A DNA stretch of 64,000 nt from NCBI GenBank assembly GCA_020744425.1, contig JAGMUV010000011.1, positions 1,488,001 to 1,552,000 on the forward strand, read 5' to 3'. Origin of the DNA: Dactylonectria macrodidyma (taxonomy: Eukaryota > Ascomycota > Sordariomycetes > Hypocreales > Nectriaceae). This document shows, piece by piece, positions 1-10,789 of the stretch. Both the position numbers and the translations under genes were made by a program. Position 1 is the first letter of the stretch. Each line of letters begins with the position of its first letter. The notes under the pieces were generated by a model. The model was not told where the DNA came from, did not search any database, and was given only the letters and a program-made list of their open reading frames with translations.

Positions 1-1498
1 TAGCCAGATTCCCTTCTCTAGCGCCGATGCACCAGCTTTGGATGCTATTTACGGTGCAGGGCGACTGGGCGCTCTCTTTTATTATCGGTTACGTAGCAAC
101 GGCAAGATAGAAGCAGACTTTTACACGAGTTGAGTGTGCATCATCCAAGGGCACGTAAACTCCCCATGAACGGCTCATTTTACTACCAATTTCTTTCCTT
201 CCTTCCCCGCAGTCAGAGGGACTCAAGTGTCGAAGATGTCCATATATTGCCTAACAAATTACCAAATTTCCTTAAAAGTTTTTACAGCCACCGCCGCAGC
301 TATTAGAACTTGACTTACTCTCAAACTCGAGGAAGACTAAAGACGAAAGGCGCCGAGTTACCACCTGGCCTTCTGTGGAGAGAAGGCGTTCTTGGTCAGC
401 GGCTTCTTCCGTCTAGAGCGGCTAGCGGGTGGTTCGAGGCCAGCTGGAAGCTGGCAGGATACGCATCCGCGCAGAAGGCGACTAATTAGTCGACAGGCGC
501 CAGGCAGTCACCGCGAAGTGCTGGTTTTGTTTCAGAAACGCGCGCGTATCTTTATGAGGTGCTAGTATCTAGATGTAGCAAATCAGCCATGTTTATACAT
601 AGGGGAGATGATCAAATTCAACCCAGCCTAGACGCCTGTTGTTTCTCCTTGAAGACAAAAGCTAGAAACGGCCTTTGTTTTCATAGCCCCGCTCGAGTGC
701 CTTTTTTGGCCAGTTTCCAATGCACTCCCAGCATGGCTCCGCCGTGGAGTGCCCCTCTCCAAAAGAGGAGAAAGCAGCGTCGATCTATCGCCGTTTTGGG
801 CTTCATGTAAGTTAAACCATATCAAAGACCTAAAAACGGCCTGCTTGACCGGCTGCAGGCACAACAGCTCCGTCATAGAGGTGGACTCTGAAGAGGAAGG
901 CAGATTTGAGTACACACTAAACAGGGTCTAGCGGCAGGCAGCTGACCACGTAGCGGCGGATGCATAGCGCCATCAGGCCGTTGGTAGCACTTGTGACGGA
1001 CTGATGAATGCAGGCAGGCAACCCGAGAGCTAAGAAGGCGTTTGTCTAGCTCGGCGAGTCACTTAGTAATGCAAGAAGGGAATTATAACAGGGCAATGTG
1101 GGGACTGAATGGAATTATTAGCTATAGTATCTTGCTTAAGTTATGAAGTAATAGAAAAGGTCGCCAGCACTTGTAATACAGGCAGGCAGCAGACATATAC
1201 TATACCCACCCCTGACTTGCCTAGAGGCCGTTTCATATGTAAGTTTCCCGGATCGTTTCTTAGCGGTAGCAAAGTGTCGCGCACCTGGCTGGTGGGAGGG
1301 AGTCCTAGAAAGCCACTATCAAGCTAAGTATTGAATGGTGACCCATAATAGCCATTTTGGGGTGTGCGGCACGCTTGCCTTAGCAAACCTTTAGGGTTAG
1401 TGTGGTCGACTCCGAGAGGTGTAATACGTCGTCAAGCAGGGCTGAGGCTGAGAGTCTCTGCAAGACATTCCACCTGGCTGACTTGGCGCCGAACCCGA

Positions 1499-1667
1499 GC
1501 ATCCAATACCATTGCTTATTTCTTTCAAGCTGTGAGTATTGCCCGGGGTGAGGAGCTCCGCCTCTATGTGGCGTCAACTTCGCGCATCTAATACCATTGC
1601 ATATCTCTTTCGAGCTAGGACTGTTGCTAGGGGCTGAAAAGCTCCGTCTCGACGCGGCGTGATTCGC
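1499..1667. repeat. Imperfect ~85-bp tandem duplication
   Basis: Two adjacent copies (about 1499-1583 and 1584-1667) both begin GCATCYAATACCATTGC. They keep parallel blocks: a CTTTC(A/G)AGCT stretch, then GAGCTCCG or AAGCTCCG, then a GCGGCGT or GTGGCGT end. Divergence is mostly transitions. No coding potential is seen. Confidence 0.6.
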
Positions 1668-2021
1668 ATTTAGTTCGGATATTTTGCCCTGGAGATATCA
1701 ACACCGGGAACTGTGCTGGAGGAAATCATGAAACAGATCTTGCCATGCCTCTGCACACTTATATGAAATTTACAGATGTGTACGACTAGCTAACTGTGGC
1801 GGCCATGGAGTTTAACGGAATGGCTTGTTTGCTACGCGTACTCCTGGAAGAACGTATATTTTTCTAGAGAGTTACTACCTCACTAGGCTGCTCTTCTCTC
1901 AAGGAGGGTATTGCAGTAAAATTCCTTCACAGCCTCAATTCATAGCCCCCTGGCGCACTCGTGGACAAGACTACCTGGGTACCAACAGGCTGAAGAGGGT
2001 TACTCTTGCTGTCTGTCGTCC

Positions 2022-2027
2022 TATAAA
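2022..2027 (+). promoter_or_regulatory. TATA-like box of the astacin gene
   Basis: TATAAA lies 167 bp upstream of the chosen ATG, in a spacing usual for fungal genes that have a TATA element. Inference from sequence only. Confidence 0.4.
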
Positions 2028-2193
2028 GCTACGTTAATCCCCCTCCGTCCATGGTTGAATCCTTCAACACTATCGATGAGCTTTGCTTCCGCGTTCCCAA
2101 TTTTATTTTAAGCTCGTCACTACACTTGTTGAGATACCGGTTGGTGTCTATCTACTTCCTCAACCCTTAGCCTTACGAGTTCTCTCGACGAAC

Positions 2194-3683
2194 ATGGGTG
2201 CTCTACGCCGGAGCCTGCTCCTGCTCTCGCTCTCGATAACGACTGCTTGGGCTCAAAGCTTTGTGTCCACAACAGTCTCGTCGACGGCCGCGGCCGTTCC
2301 GACAGGTCAAGTCTATCCGGCCGTTAACTTCACCACCCTTGACATCTACGTATACCCCAGGCCTCTTGTCGTCAACGGCTCGTCCTGCGTCACCAGCCAA
2401 ACCCCATATATCCAGAGAGTCTCGTACTACGTTTATGAGGGCTGGGCCATCGTCGACGGCGATGTCATCTTCGGCAGGGAGGCTGACATCCTCGCCGTTG
2501 CAGTCGGAGAGAACGGAACCGTTCCAAGCAGGCGAGATCTCCAGGAGCGGTCCCTGTCCATTCAGCCCATGTCTGCTGATAAGTGGGCCAACGGCGAGGT
2601 CTTATACGACTGGGCACCGGGCCTGAGCGACGCTGCCAAGACTAAGTTCCTTGATGGAGCCAAGATGTGGACCGACAGGCTGCCGTTCCTCAAGTTCACT
2701 CTCAAGTCCAAAGCAACCGATCCCAAAGTCCGCGTTATTAGGGAGGTCCCCGGTGGTGTCTCAAGCTCGCCTGTCGGCTGCTGCGGTATGGAGATTCTTC
2801 TTGGAGAGTGGGCGACGGCCAGCACGGCAGCTCACGAAATCGGACACAGTATGTTGCCCCTATATCCCCCCAGAACCGTCCCAAGCCATCAAATCACAGA
2901 CCTAACCTCACCGATCCAGCCCTCGGCCTTCGACACGAGCAGAAGCGAGGTGACCGCGACTGGCACATAAATGTCGACTGCGAGGAGATCATCGACCCGA
3001 GGACCTGTGAGTCGGACCCGAGGCTCTGGACTGGCTGGGCCGCTCAGTACGCGATCATCGATTCCCCAGCCTGGGACTACGCGGGCGCCTACGACGTGGA
3101 CTCAATCATGCACTACGATGCCAGGATATTGGCTCGCGGCTCCAAGCCCGTTATCACCGGCCGGCCGGGCATCTTTTTCAAGGACTCGGGCCGCGACGTC
3201 CCGACCCTCGCCGACTCTCGCCACGTCTGCGAGCTCTACTGGGAGCACTGCCACGCCATCTGCGGCGACGGCGTCTTGTCGCCCGAGTTTGAGACGTGCG
3301 ACGACGGCAACAACCTCGACGGTGATGGATGCCCGTCCAACTGCAAGGGCACGCCTCCCGGCAACTGCTTGACGACGTGCACGCCTGCAGCCCTGCCTCC
3401 CGCGGCCGACGCCTGCGCCTGGGGAGCTGGCCGTGCGACTTGCGAGATTTTCAACTCGGGAGGCGTCACTCCGCACTCTGGACAAGCCTTCTGCTTCTGC
3501 CAGGCTGGGTACCGCGCCGACGGGGTGGACCCAACCAACACCCAGCTGCAGTACCACTTGCAGTGGGATAACGCAGCGGGAGGCCAGACGCATCGCGTGG
3601 CCGTTCGACCGGGCCAGACGTGCAATACCCCGTGCAGTGACAACCTCTGCAGCGAAGTACCTCTCCGGAGCGAGTGTCTTTGA
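2194..3683 (+). CDS. Secreted astacin-family zinc metalloprotease with Cys-rich repeat
   Basis: Exons 2194-2848 and 2920-3683 (71-bp GT-AG intron) give 472 residues. The ATG at 2194 is preferred because it starts a clean signal peptide (MGALRRSLLLLSLS, cleavage near AWA-Q). Splicing restores the complete astacin zinc signature HEIGHTLGLRHEQ (residues 214-226; ligands H214, H218, H224, catalytic E215), which the unspliced frame breaks. The Met-turn is SIMHY (about 280-284). About 50 residues later comes a DUF4215/Myxococcus-type Cys-rich repeat: CGDG, then ETCDDGNNLDGDGCPSNC (about 332-360), followed by further paired cysteines to the end. Astacins hydrolyse peptide bonds with Zn; this one should act outside the cell. 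No C-terminal membrane anchor is seen. A prodomain probably occupies residues 20-150. Family assignment is firm; substrate is unknown. Confidence 0.88.
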
Positions 3684-4442
3684 AGTTGAGGAGGGCAGGG
3701 AGGTTAGAGGGATAGGAGGAGGCTCGGGGTGACATGGATATGGATCGTGTGTAGTTCGTCATTGTGTTGCCAAATAAAGTCTATTAGAATCTTAAAAGAT
3801 CATAACCCAGGAACTCCTAGCTATAAATGCAAACTCCAACCAAACCTATGACCGATTAGCCTTTGCCCAAGGCACTCAAACCTTTTGAATGACTCACCTC
3901 GCGCCCTCCGCCGTTCGAATCATCCTAAGCAGCCCTAGCAGCCCTATTAGCCATGCCCAGTTGCGGCTAATCTTCGCCGCCTTTGCGTCTGCCTCTTCGG
4001 TCTCGCGATTGTCATAAGCATTAGAGAGGACCTCGAGCCTCTATTACTCTAAGCAAATAAATTTCTTAATAGGCTACAGAAAGCAAAGCTGCGTATATGA
4101 ATTATGTAGAGCATAGTAACCCAGGAGTACTAGATTAATGCGATTACGGTTATTAAGTAGATCTAATTGAGCTGTAGTTTTAGAAGTATCCGTAAAGCAG
4201 CTAATATTATATAGCTTACTAAGGAAGTCTTTATGACTGCTAAAGTAGTCTATTATAAGGTCTCTAAGCTGCTGAAAGGGGATATAGAAGTCGCGATGAT
4301 AGGCAATAGCGGATGCATTCGCTAGATCGAACGGACTAACGATAGTCCTAATAATAGCCATTTTAAAGAAGGTCTAGAGAGGAAGAGAATCAGGGCCCGG
4401 CTTCTGAGGCCGGCCAGTAAGTAATATATTCATTAAGATATA
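3684..4442. other. Gene-poor, partly AT-rich spacer
   Basis: Follows the protease 3' end and becomes AT-rich and TA-rich after about 4.0 kb. A 95-codon frame on the minus strand (4074-4361) has no recognisable domain. Its base composition resembles decayed repeat DNA, so I do not call it a gene. Confidence 0.5.
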
Positions 4443-4883
4443 ACGTACTCCACATGCGAGTGCAACAAACCAGCGAGTGCAACACTTAAGCATGTCTTAG
4501 CGTTTTATACCTTTAACTAATATTTATAAAAGAAATTCTTAAAAATTCAAACTAAGCCTAAAATAGCTAATATTTTTAATAAAGTTAATTAGCTAAGTGT
4601 ATTTATAAAGAAAATTTTTTAAATTTTATTTAACTTTTTTTAATAAAGTTATTAAGAAAAATCTTATTAGCACTATGTAGTTACTTATTTCTTTATATAG
4701 GAAATTAATTAAAATTTTAAGAAAAATCTTATATATTTTGCCTTATGTTTAAATACTTAATAATATTTTTTGTAGATTTTTATGAATTAAATATCCTATT
4801 TTAGAAAGTTGTATATTGCTCTTTTTAGCTGTACAGTGCTGTGTTGCACTCGCTGGTTTGTTGCACTCGCATGTGGAGTACGT
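4443..4883. mobile_element. Non-autonomous TA-flanked inverted-repeat element (Tc1/mariner/pogo-type MITE)
   Basis: Positions 4441-4485 and 4841-4885 are perfect reverse complements over 45 bp. If the outer TA pair is the target duplication, the element runs 4443-4883 (441 bp) with 43-bp inverted repeats starting ACGTACTCC. TA duplication and this size are typical of miniature relatives of Tc1/mariner or Fot1/pogo transposons. Inside each repeat the subterminal motif GCGAGTGCAAC occurs twice, a layout expected for transposase binding sites. The interior is very AT-rich and has no coding potential, so mobilisation would need a transposase from elsewhere. The perfect ends indicate a recent insertion. 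The right end lies only 82 bp from the stop codon of the gene on the minus strand. Confidence 0.85.
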
Positions 4884-4965
4884 TAGACAATACATCGTAG
4901 CAAAAATAAATAAATGGCAAAAAACTTGATTTATTTTGCGTTGGGTCCAAGAAAATGCAGACACA

Positions 4966-7635
4966 TTATGCCATAGTTCTCGGCTCTTGGGTAGCTCGTT
5001 GAAGCAATTGGAGATTTTGAAGCTCGCTGAGATCATGAGCATGGCTATGCTGAAGGTTGGGTATAATGGGTTGGTTCGTCGCAGGGATCCACGGCGTAGC
5101 CATTGCGCCGTTCATCTGCACAGGCCTCGAACCGAAAGCGCCGGGCAGGCGCCCGTCTATCTCTGAGGGCAGCAAGGCTGATCCATTGGCGGTCATTTGA
5201 GGGCCGTGTGCCATATATCTATTCTCGGAAGAATTAACTAGCTGCTCGGTGAATGGTTGATGGTTGAATAGTGGCATGTTGAATAGCTGCTGATTGGATG
5301 GCTGTTGATTGACCGGTTCTTGGTTGACTGGCTTCTGCTCGAATGACCGGGGAACTGCACCGGGCGGGATGATAACCTGCACCACCTGATGTTGCTGGCC
5401 TGGATCGTGAGAGGCTGTGGCAACGCGAAGGTGTATGTCTGTGAGAGGGCCTTCCAGTTGGATATTTATCGTCGACCCGGGCCCTGGTGGTGCAGCTGGA
5501 AGGGCCGGCGTCAACGGAGGCACCGCTGAGGCACCGGGGGAGGGCGCCTGTGTTCCCGTCATGGTGATATCTGAGGGCGGAGGAGCATTGGCACCTCCAG
5601 TATTGGACACACCACCTGTGGCATTACCTGCAGCACTAGTGACTGTTGTGGCGGCATCCCGGAGGTCGCCAGTGGGCGTGGTGACGATGCGTGTGGAGAG
5701 GGCAGAGTCCATGTTGGTGACTATGGCGAGAGACTGCGACATCATGTCCATGTACTCGCTATGGGAGGGTTGGTATTGATCCGTAGACGCAATGCGCCCG
5801 GCCTGGACGGCCATTCGAGCTCTTGCAGCATAAATAGCCTCGAGCAATACCTTGCCCTGTTGTTGGAGACTTGGATACTCTGTATCGTCCGAATCGACTG
5901 CATATCATTGGTTAGCTGGTGTGGGCAATGATTTAAACCACAAGCATATATGGAGGCTGGGTACACACAAGGAGAGGTGGGTTTCGACAGGGTCGGAAAC
6001 TGCGCAGCGGGAAAGATGACGTCCCAAATGGCCAGTAAGCACTCCGACTCGTTGTTGAGCCACTCCTTAGAATTCAGGGGGTAATGTTTTTTCCCAGCAT
6101 CATCAATCTTTTCCTGAACGTCCTTCCATTGCTTGTGCGTCATGTAGTACTGGGCGTCGTCTTGAGGGTTCGGGCCGTCGGCTTTGGCCTTTGCTTCTGC
6201 TTTGGCCTTTGCGTCAGGGGAGTGGGCCCGGTAGAGGTGTTGCCTATCATCAGCGGCGTTAGCGATTCGCATTGACATTGGGCAGGCTTGGATATTGTTA
6301 TTCGGCGTACCTCAGATCGTTGCGGTTCTTTCGGTATACTGCAGCTCGGCAAGACTGGAATCTGGGATTGTTGGCGATGGCTGCGCGGAATGCAAGACAG
6401 TATGGACATGCGTAACGCTTGCCAGACGTCTTTCGCTTCTTGTCCTCAGGGCGGCCAGGGTGGCCGGGTCCAGAACCTCCTCCACCTGAACCTCCACCAG
6501 ACCCGTCGCGCGATCCTCCGCCGTCACCGTTATTACCATTTCGGTCCTGTGAGGCTTTGCGTTTCCTTGTCCTGTCCGAGTTGGATTTGGAGCTGCGGCC
6601 GGTGGTGGCTGAGCGGGAAGTTTGCACTGTGGCATCGCTCCCATTGCCGTCATTATCGTCGACTAGATCCGACGCAGCAATGGATTGGCCGTGTGCGCTG
6701 AGCAAGACGGCTTGTTTCTCGTCGGGGAGATGTTGGATGGCGCGAATAATGTGCTCTACATATGCGGGGTTGTCTCCCAGCACTTGTCGAATTGACTCGA
6801 ATATGTTGGGTTCCGACTGATTGATGTCAACACCAAGAGCAGTGGTAACCTGTGACTCGGCACCCTTGGTCTCGGCGACCTTGGCTTCAACAACCTTGGT
6901 CTCGGCAATCTTGAGCTCAAGTGGCTCGTGCACAAGAACCTTGGGTTCAGGTGCTAGGGCTGACCAGGAGCCGACTTGGAATACAGCACTGGTTTTAGCG
7001 GTTGAAGGACCCGTCATATCGGGCCGCAGCGCAAGGATGCCATGGTGCAAAGTTAGCGGCGCAGGGTCGCCAAGTGAGCGGTTGTCGCTGTCGATGCTGA
7101 CAAGAGACGGGCAGCTGGAGGCAGAAGAAGCAGTCGATGATGGGAGTGAGGTGAGCGGCAGTGTTTGGCGCAGTGCATGGCCTCTCTCTAACGCAGAGAA
7201 AACGGCGCTGTAATGACCTGCTTCAGTGGCTGCGCGGCTGGCGTTTTGGACTACATGTTTCGCAGCTCGATGGCGGGCTTTCGGATCTGCGACACCCAGA
7301 AAGAAGGCAGTCAACTGGTCGTGGTCGGCAAGAAAGGCTTCGATACTGATGGGCTATGATGGGACGAACACGTTGGTTAGCCGAGTGCTTGGTTGTGTCT
7401 CTAGATTGAGGCAGTCAGAGAACTACCGGTACGCAGATCGAGATCTGCATGCAGCGTCTTCTTTGCTTGTCTTACTCACCAAGTCATGTCCTTCGACGAA
7501 AACACTGCCACGGCGAGATTGAAAAGTGGAACTAGCTGCAGCCATCTGCGAAAGTGTGACGGGACCGTCTGCAGTTGGTTGTCGACGTCGTAGAGGAGGT
7601 TCAGTGTCGTCTGGCTTCCAATGGGATGAATACAT
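4966..7635 (-). CDS. Fungal C2H2-like zinc-finger protein
   Basis: Minus strand, four exons: 7635-7480, 7353-6311, 6243-5969 and 5897-4966 (introns of 126, 67 and 71 bp; all frames agree), giving 801 residues. A Cys/His cluster lies at about residues 366-410: ACPYC, then a further Cys, then NDLRQHLYRAH. The RQH part is created by splicing. It is followed by the motif IWDVIFP at about residue 470. The same order (atypical finger, then IWD[IV]IFP) recurs in the last exon of the gene ending at 37863. The centre is Ser/Gly/Lys-rich (probably a nuclear signal) with short Ala-Glu-Thr-Lys repeats near residue 150. The C-terminal 300 residues are Pro/Gln/Asn-rich with degenerate NQ-P repeats. Probably a nuclear regulator of unknown target. 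The third junction (T|TC) is the least certain. Confidence 0.72.
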
Positions 7636-8852
7636 GAATTAAAAAAAAAGTGCCGATTAATGTGAGATAGAAGGAGTAAGTTGAGGAAGGGAAGATTTCG
7701 CGTCATCGGATCTCATCGGGTGCTCCAAGGCTTGATGCTGGGCTTTCTCGACAGCGGTGCAGTTATTGTATCATTGGTCAGTTGGCACACCCCACGACGC
7801 TATGGCGTTTTTGAGACTGCCCTGAGCCTGGCTGCTGGCACATGTTCACAGGACTGGGGAAAGGACATGAAAATCTTCGAGAAAATTGGAGCATGGCGTA
7901 ACAAAAAGGCAATGATGAATCTAGTAGCTAATAATTGAATGTGGTATTTGGTCTGAAAACCACCTGGATCTTGCCGGTATTTCTCTTTTTCTCTTTCTGT
8001 AGCTCTACGGATCAATATGTACGACGGCACATAAGATGTGTACGATGGTACAGAAACCGGGGAGCTCAAAGTAACACTTGACGTCACCGGCCGGACAGGG
8101 GTTAAGCTAGCGGGAGGGCGCCCACCAAACGATGGCCAACCAGTACGCTGTGCCCCCGCCCTCATGCAACCGACTAAATAAGTTAGTGGACGAGAGTACT
8201 ACACAGCGGCCGAGATCTGTCGTTCCTCAAGTCTTCTATCCCCCGCCAATACAATACTACATAGAGCAGTCCACTGCTGGCGGTTCATAGACAGGGCTCT
8301 ATTACATGGCCTGTCATATACTGTATCCTACAACTTTTGCATACCTAGGCATATAGAGATAGGATGGGAACGGTTGAGACGCCTTCAAGCATCCGACCTC
8401 TATCTGCTGCATGCATTTGACGAGATTCAGTTAGTCAATAAAAGCACATTTTCATCCCGACCCTAGCTGGCTTAAGTTCATTCATCCGTTGTAGCTGGTT
8501 TCTCCTTCTCCACTTTCCTCGCCGTATCTTGTCCCAGACGTCTCGCCCCAGACGTCCCGTCCCAGACGTCCCGTCCCAGACGTCTTGTCCCAGGCGACTT
8601 CTACACATCGCCAGGTTTCTTACTTCTTTTCCTGTACCCATGCATTCAACAACTCGACAACCGCGCACTTTCATGTCTTTCATCCATAATGTCGACAAAT
8701 CTTGTCTGGTTCTGCACATTTGTTGCCTTCTCTCCATGCCCCTTGTACTATTTATTGCCTGACGGGTTGCGAACCATTTCCTAAACTTCGAATGTAACCA
8801 TCACAACCTCGAATCCTCTACACTTTGTCTCAACCAGTTCCAGCCCGTCGCC
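7636..8852. other. Intergenic region between divergent genes
   Basis: Lies between two divergent genes and should contain both promoters. The only clear structure is the GACGTC tandem array at 8533-8598. Short frames here look random. Confidence 0.5.
8533..8598. repeat. 14-bp tandem array carrying GACGTC palindromes
   Basis: Four units of CCCAGACGTCYYGY (8533-8546, 8547-8560, 8561-8574, 8575-8588) and a degenerate fifth (8589-8598). Each intact unit contains the palindrome GACGTC, the core recognised by ATF/CREB-type bZIP factors. The array is 255-320 bp upstream of the gene starting at 8853, so a regulatory role is possible. Confidence 0.75.
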
Positions 8853-9453
8853 ATGTACGCTCCAACGCTTATCCCCGCTGCTCCACAAGATCAGCGATGC
8901 TGCCTGATCCTCTTCAAATCCTCTACGGGCAACATTCAGGCCCAGTACATTACTGTTCCCCCCGACTACCCTCCCGAAGCTTTTATGCAGGGCGTCAAGG
9001 ACCTTTACGAGGCCAGAGTCAGCAACCCCAAGCGGGCCTACTATCGCTGCATGCTTCTGAGCATGCCCGTTGTCTCTACCGTCAACATCTGGAAGGTTAG
9101 TCTCTTTCTAACACCAATCCACCACCCATTTCACCCCGTCTCTAACCACCACCCCACCACAGATCAGCAACCCTCCGAGCCCCGGCCAAAACGCATTCAT
9201 CCGCGAGGTCGCTCTCGACGAAAACCTCACCGCTGCCCTGCGCAAGCCCGATCGTCTTGCTGGTGTACCAGTCGCCCTTTTCCTTCGAGACTACGACAGC
9301 ATCTTCCTCGATGCTCACCACAACGCAGACCTGCCGACGCGCGCCATCATGGTGCACCTTCAAAGGGACCCAGTTGCCGCAAGAATTGCCGGTACCTTGG
9401 TTTCTGCTGCCTCGCTCGGGATCGGGATTGGCATAGAGGCCGCTAACTTGTAG
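8853..9453 (+). CDS. Small uncharacterised protein (177 aa)
   Basis: Exons 8853-9095 and 9163-9453 with a 67-bp GT-AG intron in phase 0. I do not recognise the family. The N-terminal part is a compact mixed region (MYAPTLIPAAPQDQ..., CCLILFKSSTGNIQ). A stretch of alternating charged and hydrophobic residues follows, and the last 25 residues are rich in Ala, Gly and Ile (IAGTLVSAASLGIGIGI), which could be a short hydrophobic tail or an amphipathic helix. No signal peptide is seen. Codon use favours C/G at third positions, like the neighbouring real genes, which supports expression. Function unknown. Confidence 0.68.
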
Positions 9454-10789
9454 AAGGGTGGGAGGCCAGACGGAGAGGTATATGTAAAAGTACGGACGTA
9501 CTTGGGTCAAAATTTGGATTGATGCGAGTAGAGGCAACTTAAATATATGGCGCGATTGACGGAGTAGATTATCAGGCTGTAAGTAGATTATGTTTTTTTT
9601 TTTTTTTTTTTAGAAAACAAGTGTGTTTTGCATTCGTTATTATTTAACATGATGGCTGCTTCTCTTGACGCTTGAATTCCACCTACCAATTTTTTAGGTG
9701 CTGAACTAGCATTTGTAGGAGGCCGATGATACTACAGGGCCCTCCTCCTAAATTTACTGCAGTTTTAGTAGTGGTATACCTAAATTATGGCTAGCTAGTG
9801 GGCGAAGTGTGCTATAATATAGGGCCTATTTTAGTGCTAATGTGCGTAAGATGTACCTAATGTTCTTTTGATAAGAAAAAGCAAAATGTGGCTTGCGCGC
9901 AGGCAAAGACTTTTGAAATGGTCCTCCGTAGAGCCTGGCGAGGGATTTCTGGGTTACCTAACCAATCCCGGCATTGCAGCCTGAGGCGTCTATCTGCCCG
10001 GTCGAGACGTTCCGTCTGAGAGCTTGTTCCGCCACGTGCCGGGCTCAAAGAGTCGATCCAGCTCCCCACTTGGTGGGTGGCTTGGCCACTTTGAGATGTT
10101 CGCAAGTTCTGGACCAATCCGAGGCGCAACCTCAGAACCAGCACTTGGCCTGAAAAAAAAAACCCTAGAAAGTAGGAATTACTGAAACTGGACCGCGCTA
10201 TTGATGTGAATACATAGTCGAGACCTGAGTGGCTGACGAATATGCTTAGGTCTCGACCGCCCGAATTTCACCACCGCACCATCCTGAAGTTTGCCGAGCG
10301 ACAGGGAAGACCACTCAGCTGTAACTAAAGGCGCCCCGATTCTCTTTTACCCACCGTTCAGGTCAAAGCGTACCAGAAACAGTCCTATAGTTGCTTCTGT
10401 CTGGATGCATGCAATAGTCTCAGTGATACGAACTTGCCTCTTTACCCACTCTCCATGAACTGATCTTGTCTCTTTACCCGCGCACCACGTAGCCAGCCAC
10501 ACTATCGTCTCAGCTCGTGGCTAGCAGAGACATGCAGGTGATTATTGTTACGACATGCCAAGTATGGAATGCAAGGGCATAGGAATGTGACTATCTGAGG
10601 TTTGTGTTTCGTACGCCGCAGCCCTACCCATATGAACGTCCGGAGTAGGAGGCCTGATCGACAGGTATAAAGAACTCATCGCCGTCTCGAAATCTAGAAA
10701 TCATCATTCACTTCCCAATCAACAACTTCTCAACCACACTTTACCTCTCTCTCTACCTTTCTCTCTCTTCTTTCTCTACCATCACCATC
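9454..10789. other. Intergenic region with poly-T run
   Basis: Starts with the 3' flank of the 8853 gene, including a run of 19 T at 9593-9611, then AT-rich DNA to about 9.86 kb. The rest is mixed-composition DNA ending in the TATA-like box and pyrimidine-rich leader (10740-10780) of the next gene. The open frame on the minus strand at 9857-10144 has no features of a protein gene. Confidence 0.5.
10666..10671 (+). promoter_or_regulatory. TATA-like box
   Basis: TATAAA 119 bp before the ATG at 10790, followed by a long CT-rich tract just before the start. Both are common in highly expressed fungal genes. Inferred from sequence only. Confidence 0.5.

Larger units (their letters stand above)
1..2193. 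other. Gene-free upstream region
   Basis: No open frame here looks like a real protein: all are short, have no signal or domain motif, and overlap each other on both strands. The stretch holds one imperfect tandem duplication near 1.5 kb and, close to its end, a TATA-like box for the protease gene that follows. I see no RNA gene. Confidence 0.6.

Noticed and set aside
2083..2193. Upstream extension of the astacin frame
   Set aside because: It begins at TTG, not ATG, and would bury the signal peptide 37 residues inside the protein.
4074..4361. 95-codon minus-strand frame in AT-rich DNA
   Set aside because: No domain I can name, AT-rich codons, next to a transposable element. More likely repeat debris than a gene.
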